Positions 29,419 through 33,727 of a DNA stretch of 33,727 bases are shown here, piece by piece (within the stretch, counting starts at the first letter, position 1; each line of letters opens with the position of its first letter). Made by a program: the position numbers and the translations under genes. The stretch spans positions 1-33,727 of the forward strand of contig JAJYLY010000021.1 in NCBI GenBank assembly GCA_021787435.1. Reading direction: 5' to 3'. The notes beneath the pieces were generated by a model. That model did not search any database, was not told the origin of the DNA, and saw only the letters and a list, made by a program, of their open reading frames with translations. This stretch comes from Pseudomonadota bacterium (GTDB lineage Bacteria > Pseudomonadota > Gammaproteobacteria > Burkholderiales > Gallionellaceae).

Positions 29419-30054
29419 ATGATTACCATTGCGCTATCCAAGGGTCGCATTTTTGAAGAGACCATGCCGTTGCTGGAGGCGGCAGGCATACGCGCGCTGG
29501 AAGACCCTGAGTCGTCGCGCAAGCTGATACTGGATACCAATCGCGCGGATGTGAGGCTCATCATCGTGCGCGCCTCCGATGTGCCGACCTATGTGCAATA
29601 CGGGGCGGCCGACATCGGCGTGGCAGGCAAGGATGTGTTGAATGAGCATGGCGGCGAAGGCTTGTACCAACCGTTGGACCTGAATATTGCGCGCTGCCGG
29701 ATGATGGTCGCGGTGCGCAACGATTTCGACTATGAGTCTGCGGTTAAGCAGGGCGCGCGGTTGCGTGTGGCAACCAAATATGTGAAAGCGGCGCGCGAGC
29801 ATTTTGCCGCAAAAGGTGTGCACATCGACCTGATCAAACTGTATGGGTCGATGGAGTTGGCACCTCTGGTCGGGTTGTCGGATGTGATCGTCGATTTGGT
29901 GAGTAGCGGCAACACGCTCAAGGCTAATCACCTGAAGGCGGTCGAGCACATCAGCGACATCTCCTCGCGCCTGGTCGTGAATCAGGCAGCGCTCAAGTTG
30001 AAGCGCCATGACATCCAGCCCATGCTGGACGCCTTTGCAAGAGCGCTAGATTAA
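29419..30054 (+). CDS. hisG: ATP phosphoribosyltransferase, short form
   Basis: The 211-residue protein has the HisG pattern [23 protein letters not shown], the substrate region [25 protein letters not shown] and the PRPP-binding loop [18 protein letters not shown]. The C-terminal regulatory domain of long HisG is absent. Short HisG needs the HisZ subunit, which is not in this window. It catalyses the first step of histidine biosynthesis. Its usual next gene, hisD, is displaced by 1.86 kb of inserted or decayed DNA. Confidence 0.96.
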   Translation: MITIALSKGRIFEETMPLLEAAGIRALEDPESSRKLILDTNRADVRLIIVRASDVPTYVQYGAADIGVAGKDVLNEHGGEGLYQPLDLNIARCRMMVAVRNDFDYESAVKQGARLRVATKYVKAAREHFAAKGVHIDLIKLYGSMELAPLVGLSDVIVDLVSSGNTLKANHLKAVEHISDISSRLVVNQAALKLKRHDIQPMLDAFARALD

Positions 30055-30074
30055 TAGCTGCCGGAACGGGGTAG

Positions 30075-30391
30075 TTACTGGCCGATCTGGCGGCTGACCC
30101 TGTTCTCCTGCTGGTTCAGTGTGGCTTGCTCCTGCGGAGTAATGGCGCCGCCATGTAGCGTTCTTCCTAGCGGATACGGTGGTCTTCCCTGTGCAGCCTC
30201 TCGGCCTTCTCGGGGCTCATGTCCCCTTCCCTAATCTCATTGTGGATGTGCGCACTCTGGTTGTTGAGCCTATGATTGACTTCGGCGCGGCGGGGATGGT
30301 CCTTCGCGAAGTCGCCCTCTGCCATAGCGCCTTGCGATATGACTGCGGCGATCATTGCCAATAGTGCGATGCTAGTCTTGCGTTGCAACAT
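30075..30391 (-). pseudogene. Decayed small secreted-protein gene
   Basis: From ATG 30391 the frame gives signal peptide MLQRKTSIALLAMIAAVISQGAMA, then EGDFAKDHPRRAEVNHRLNNQ and SPEKAERLHREDHRIR, and stops at TAG (30167-30169). In another frame just beyond, the expected C-terminus of this family (HGGAITPQEQATLNQQEN, ending IGQ) continues to TAA at 30075-30077. The break involves a stop codon and a loss that looks like four bases of an ACGC repeat near 30155. The family is of small periplasmic, Gln/His/Arg-rich proteins of unknown function. Truncated secretion of 74 residues is still possible. Confidence 0.65.
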
Positions 30392-30639
30392 GAAATCTTC
30401 TTATTGGTGTTGTTAGATTCTGCGCTGCCTAGAACGATACACGCGCAACTCGGATGACATGAAAATGGAGAATTTGCTGAAACGTTTGAATCGACATCAT
30501 TTGATTGATAGCGAGTTTGATAATCTCAGTAAGGCTTAGGTTTGATCTGGATTCACGTGCTTCATTTGCACATGATCATGTCGAATCTTGCGTTGCATGT
30601 CGAGTTACACCTGAAAAAGCTCGGAAAGCGCATGTCTTT

Positions 30640-30780
30640 CAATTGACATCCTCCCCTCCCTAAAGGGAGGAGATTCCTACAGCTAGACGCTCATGCCCGA
30701 GCGCGAGAATGTTCTTTGCCGCATTGATATCTCTATCATGCGTTGCGCCACACAACGCGCAAATCCATTCTCTTATTCGC
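30640..30780 (-). ncRNA. Putative ωRNA (reRNA) at the tnpB 3' end
   Basis: In this family the guide RNA scaffold spans the end of tnpB and the right-end hairpin, with the guide supplied by flanking DNA. Here the tnpB stop codon lies inside the stem CCTCCC/GGGAGG (30655-30670), as expected. The guide would be read on the minus strand from about 30643 towards 30620. This is inferred from position only. Confidence 0.35.
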
Positions 30781-31875
30781 AAACCTGCCCTACCTTTCGG
30801 ACTGTTGCCGGGTATTTTCCGGCAACACGAGCATGTTTGGGTTGTGTACTTTTCGTCGACCTCTTCAAACACCACTGACCGCGCTATCGCTTTATATTTC
30901 AGTTGTGCCTTTAACATATGCCAACCACTGTCATAGACGGATTTGGCCATTCTCGTTTTTGCGAGATTCTTGCTGCTTACATCGCCGACAAAGATCGCGC
31001 AGTATTCTGTCGTCATGGTTGACGTGAATTTGTGTATCGCATCTTTTCGACTTTTGGACATCTTTGCGTGTATCGCCTTTACACGCTTTGATTTATTCGC
31101 GCGTTGAGCCACCGCCAGACGAAGCGCAAATTCATGAGTGATCTTTCGGCGATCCAATGTTCGACCGTCAGAACAGGTGCCCACCGTCTTCAATCCAAGG
31201 TCCACGCCAACCGATACTCGTCCGTTGCCGGGCTTTACGGATATCTCGACGGTCGTATTGAAATACCAGCGTCCACGCGCATCTTCAGAAAACGAGCCGG
31301 CACCCAGGGTGTAGTCAGAAAGCCCATAACTATCCCATAGCCCAAATAACTGTCCACAAAAGCGGATCTATCCATTCACCAGCTTGATTCCGGCTGCCTT
31401 GAAAGGAATCCAGCCAAGCGAACGACGAGACCCTCCAGAACAACGCCATTGCAATTTGTTTTTCTTGAATTGACGACGGGACCTGGCATGCTGCAAGATA
31501 ACCGCCTGAACGGTCGCGGCACCAATAGTCAATCGTCGTTCATGGCGAATAGACTTTAGTTCTTTCTGCAGGTCGTATTCTGAAGTTCCGCAATTCAGAT
31601 AACCCACCCCAGGAATAGGCACCCACGAGAAGTCAGCGCTCAGCCGGTTGGCCGCATTCCACACCTGATTAACCTCAAAAGCCCATTGAGAAAGGACTTT
31701 GGCGTGCCTATCCTTAATTCTCACTCGAAGGGTTTTTATGCAGGTGTTCATGGAAATTTCAACGCATTGGACATGCTTTAAGTTGACGTCAGCACTTTAA
31801 AAACAAAAGCAGAGACAATTTCGTTGTCCGAGCTATACATCACCGAGCTAAAGCACGGTGCTTTCCGCTCGTCGT
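30643..31875 (-). mobile_element. IS200/IS605-type (IS1341-like) element with tnpB only
   Basis: The element consists of one tnpB reading frame flanked by structured ends. The right end has CCTCCC-TAAA-GGGAGG (30655-30670) and TCAATTG near 30639-30645. The left end has AAAGCACGGTGCTTT-type symmetry and CACCG/CGGTG pairing around 31840-31866. There is no tnpA, so mobility would depend on a transposase supplied in trans. No target duplication is expected for this family. Boundaries are approximate. About 250 bases between the pseudogene start (30391) and the right end hold no recognisable gene. Confidence 0.65.
30660..31751 (-). pseudogene. tnpB: TnpB RNA-guided nuclease, interrupted by one amber codon
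   Basis: One frame from ATG 31751 to TAG 30660-30662 would encode 363 codons, broken only by TAG at codon 128 (31368-31370). On both sides the TnpB sequence continues in the same frame. RuvC-I Asp184 (GVDLGLKTVG), RuvC-II Glu297 (EEVDEKYTTQTCS), the zinc knuckle CSCC...CALC (307/310, 331/334) and RuvC-III Asp341 (HDRDINAAKNIL) are all intact. TnpB is the ancestor-type nuclease of Cas12, guided by ωRNA from the element's right end. The N-terminal RNA-binding part (127 aa) is preserved too. Options are a recent nonsense mutation, suppression, or two separately translated halves. Confidence 0.8.
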
Positions 31876-31912
31876 GATAAAATATGAAAGATGTATTAAT
31901 AATGGCCAGAAA

Positions 31913-33208
31913 ATGAAAATACAACAATTATCGAGCAGCGCGCCAGACTTTGAGCAGCGGCTTAATTCTCTGCTTGCCTATGAGGCGGCGGCGGATGAGA
32001 AGCTGGAAGCGACGGTTGCAGCTATTTTGCATGATGTGCGCAAGAGAGGTGATGCTGCGGTGCTGGAATATACGGCAACGTTTGACCGGCTGCCTATCGT
32101 CCGGGCGCGCGACATGGAATTGCCTAAAGAAGAGTTGCGTTCAGCGTTTGACGGCCTGCCGATCGATCAGCGCCAAGCGCTCGAAGCAGCTGCAGCGCGC
32201 GTGAGGGAATATCATGAGAAGCAGGTGCAGGCTTCGTGGAGCTATGTTGACGCTGATGGCACGCTGCTTGGCCAGCAGGTCACGCCGCTGGACCGGGTTG
32301 GGCTTTATGTGCCAGGGGGCAAGGCAGCCTATCCCTCATCGGTTTTGATGAATGCTCTGCCGGCAAAGGTGGCCGGCGTTGCGGAACTGATCATGGTGGT
32401 GCCGACTCCGGATGGACTTAAAAACCCCTTGGTGCTGGCTGCAGCATTCCTTGCGGGCGTGGATCGTGTGTTCACCATAGGTGGAGCGCAGGCAGTCGCA
32501 GCGCTTGCTTATGGCACGGACACTATCCCGAAGGTTGACAAGATTGTGGGCCCGGGCAACGCGTATGTGGCGTCTGCCAAGCGACGCGTGTTTGGCGTAT
32601 GCGGCATAGATATGATCGCAGGCCCGTCTGAAATTCTGGTGATCTGCGATGGCAAGACGGACCCCGACTGGATCGCGATGGATCTTTTCTCTCAGGCCGA
32701 GCATGACGAGTTGGCGCAGGCGATATTGATATCACCTGATGCGAACTTCATCGGCAAGGTCGCAAGAAGTGCCGAGCGGCTGATAGAACAGATGCCGCGC
32801 CGCGAAATTATCCGAACCGCGCTTGAGAGCCGCGGTGCGCTGATCCATGTTGCAAGTCTGGATGAGGCATGCGCGATCAGCAACCGCATCGCGCCCGAGC
32901 ATCTGGAGCTGTCGGTTTCGGAACCGCAAGCCTTGCTGTCTGGACTTAAGCATGCAGGCGCTATATTCATGGGTCGCTACACATCGGAATCGCTGGGGGA
33001 TTACTGCGCGGGCCCCAATCATGTTCTGCCCACCTCAGGCACGGCGCGCTTTTCCTCGCCGCTTGGCGTCTACGACTTCCAAAAACGCAGCAGCCTGATA
33101 CAGGTGTCTGAGCGGGGGGCGCAGACTTTGGGGAAAATTGCAGCCACGCTCGCTTTTGGCGAGGGATTGCAGGCGCATGCACAGTCGGCGCTGTATAGAA
33201 CAAAATAA
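31913..33208 (+). CDS. hisD: Histidinol dehydrogenase
   Basis: The 431-residue enzyme has the HisD features [68 protein letters not shown], the zinc-ligand block [16 protein letters not shown] and EHLELSV near the C-terminus, followed by [17 protein letters not shown] sequence ([19 protein letters not shown]). It oxidises L-histidinol to L-histidine in two NAD-dependent steps. ATG 31913 is chosen over the upstream frame because it begins the family sequence MKIQQLSS. The upstream region now comes from the tnpB element's left end, so its transcription from hisG may be disturbed. No hisC follows; tRNA genes do. Confidence 0.97.
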   Translation: MKIQQLSSSAPDFEQRLNSLLAYEAAADEKLEATVAAILHDVRKRGDAAVLEYTATFDRLPIVRARDMELPKEELRSAFDGLPIDQRQALEAAAARVREYHEKQVQASWSYVDADGTLLGQQVTPLDRVGLYVPGGKAAYPSSVLMNALPAKVAGVAELIMVVPTPDGLKNPLVLAAAFLAGVDRVFTIGGAQAVAALAYGTDTIPKVDKIVGPGNAYVASAKRRVFGVCGIDMIAGPSEILVICDGKTDPDWIAMDLFSQAEHDELAQAILISPDANFIGKVARSAERLIEQMPRREIIRTALESRGALIHVASLDEACAISNRIAPEHLELSVSEPQALLSGLKHAGAIFMGRYTSESLGDYCAGPNHVLPTSGTARFSSPLGVYDFQKRSSLIQVSERGAQTLGKIAATLAFGEGLQAHAQSALYRTK

Positions 33209-33215
33209 AAATAGA

Positions 33216-33244
33216 TTGACAGGCAAGCCTGTCATCTGCATAAT
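33216..33244 (+). promoter_or_regulatory. Strong σ70 promoter of the tRNA–tuf operon
   Basis: TTGACA (33216-33221), a 17-base spacer and CATAAT (33239-33244) form a near-consensus promoter, followed by a GC-rich AACGCG discriminator typical of stringently controlled stable-RNA genes. GACAGG-CAAG-CCTGTC (33218-33233) is a dyad overlapping the -35 box. Confidence 0.88.
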
Positions 33245-33258
33245 AACGCGTTCAGTTT

Positions 33259-33343
33259 GGAGGGGTGGCCGAGTGGTTAAAGGCAGCAGACTGTAAATCT
33301 GCCCTCTCAGAGTACGAAGGTTCGAATCCTTCCCCCTCCACCA
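33259..33343 (+). tRNA. tRNA-Tyr (anticodon GTA)
   Basis: An 85-base class II tRNA. The acceptor stem GGAGGGG pairs with CCCCTCC, the anticodon GTA is at 33293-33295, a long variable arm (CCCTCTCAGAGTACGAAG region) follows, the T-loop is GGTTCGAATCC and CCA is encoded. Confidence 0.97.
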
Positions 33344-33405
33344 GTTTTCATATTGTTCTAGCTGCTAGTGGCATGCTTTAACGGCGTTGTTTGAAGAGAA
33401 AGCTT

Positions 33406-33479
33406 GCGGGTGTAGCTCAATGGTAGAGCAGAAGTTTTCCAAACTTACGACGAGGGTTCGATTCCCTTCACCCGCTCCA
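33406..33479 (+). tRNA. tRNA-Gly (anticodon TCC)
   Basis: A 74-base cloverleaf. The acceptor GCGGGTG pairs with CACCCGC, the D-arm is GCTCAATGGTAGAGC, the anticodon TCC is at 33438-33440, the T-arm is GGGTTCGATTCCC and CCA is encoded. Confidence 0.97.
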
Positions 33480-33484
33480 GTTTT

Positions 33485-33559
<75 letters not shown>

Positions 33560-33600
33560 AGATGAGTAACTATTGTTAACGTTTGACTTAAGGAAAAAAT

Positions 33601-33727
33601 ATGGCAAAGAGCAAATTTGAACGTACAAAACCGCACGTCAACGTCGGTACAATTGGTCACGTTGACCACGGCAAGACCACGCTGACGGCGGCGATCACGA
33701 TGGTTCTGTCGAAGAAGTTTGGCGGCG
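33601..33727 (+). CDS. tuf: Elongation factor Tu, N-terminal part (runs off the window)
   Basis: The first 42 codons read [20 protein letters not shown] and then [13 protein letters not shown], containing the G1/P-loop GHVDHGKT of EF-Tu. An AAGGAAA ribosome-binding site precedes ATG 33601. EF-Tu delivers aminoacyl-tRNA to the ribosome. It is cotranscribed with the three tRNA genes, matching the tufB locus of other proteobacteria. Confidence 0.97.
   Translation, partial: MAKSKFERTKPHVNVGTIGHVDHGKTTLTAAITMVLSKKFGG

Noticed and set aside
31104..31340. Plus-strand open frame antisense to tnpB
   Set aside because: The opposite strand carries clear TnpB RuvC-I sequence; this frame shows no family features.

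Overview
The window looks like chromosomal DNA of a betaproteobacterium, most likely Nitrosomonadales and Gallionellaceae-like (inference). The evidence is the tRNA-Tyr/Gly/Thr–tuf cluster, a zapA–6S RNA pair, the order mlaFEDCB–ibaG–murA–hisG, a short-form HisG that depends on HisZ, and a very long DUF3683-type FAD/Fe-S oxidoreductase. Most of it is dense housekeeping DNA. The two accessory patches are the left edge (1-730) and the stretch between hisG and hisD (30055-31912).

Layout. 1-730: the 5' end of an IS3-family transposase gene, then two tandem CopG/BrnA-like antitoxin genes, the second frameshifted, with no toxin gene visible. 767-1502 (minus strand): a zapB-like coiled-coil gene, zapA, 6S RNA and a terminator. 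1616-4995: a cobalamin riboswitch controlling btuB (outer-membrane B12 receptor), btuM (solitary ECF-type B12 transporter with its conserved cysteine) and a corrinoid adenosyltransferase, i.e. a compact B12 uptake and activation unit. 5034-9500: a rhodanese with a palindromic operator candidate, msbA, a 2-Cys peroxiredoxin and a sodium:solute symporter. 9505-11592: phoB-phoR behind a perfect Pho box. 11593-17190 (minus): an unrecognised Cys-rich 528-residue protein and a 1306-residue FAD/Fe-S oxidoreductase. 17283-21356: thpR, pldA (OMPLA), a group II truncated globin, a WrbA-like quinone reductase and a YihY-family membrane protein. 21458-24714: a PhnD-like periplasmic binding protein translationally coupled to a PAS-GGDEF-EAL membrane receptor. 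24775-30054: mlaFEDCB, ibaG, murA and hisG. 30075-31875: a decayed secreted-protein gene and a lone IS200/IS605-type tnpB interrupted by one amber codon. 31913-33727: hisD, three tRNA genes and the start of tuf.

Themes. MsbA, MlaFEDCB and OMPLA all serve outer-membrane lipid transport and asymmetry; MlaA is not in the window. Points that deserve attention are the riboswitch–btuB–btuM–cobO unit, the coupled PhnD/diguanylate-cyclase pair, the amber-interrupted tnpB that splits hisG from hisD, the antitoxin pair without a toxin, an in-frame palindromic insertion inside the oxidoreductase gene, and an 18-base hairpin sequence found at two gene ends about 14 kb apart. I see no CRISPR array, prophage or clear multi-gene defence system. 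All database-type assignments are from memory of the families, and nothing was searched.
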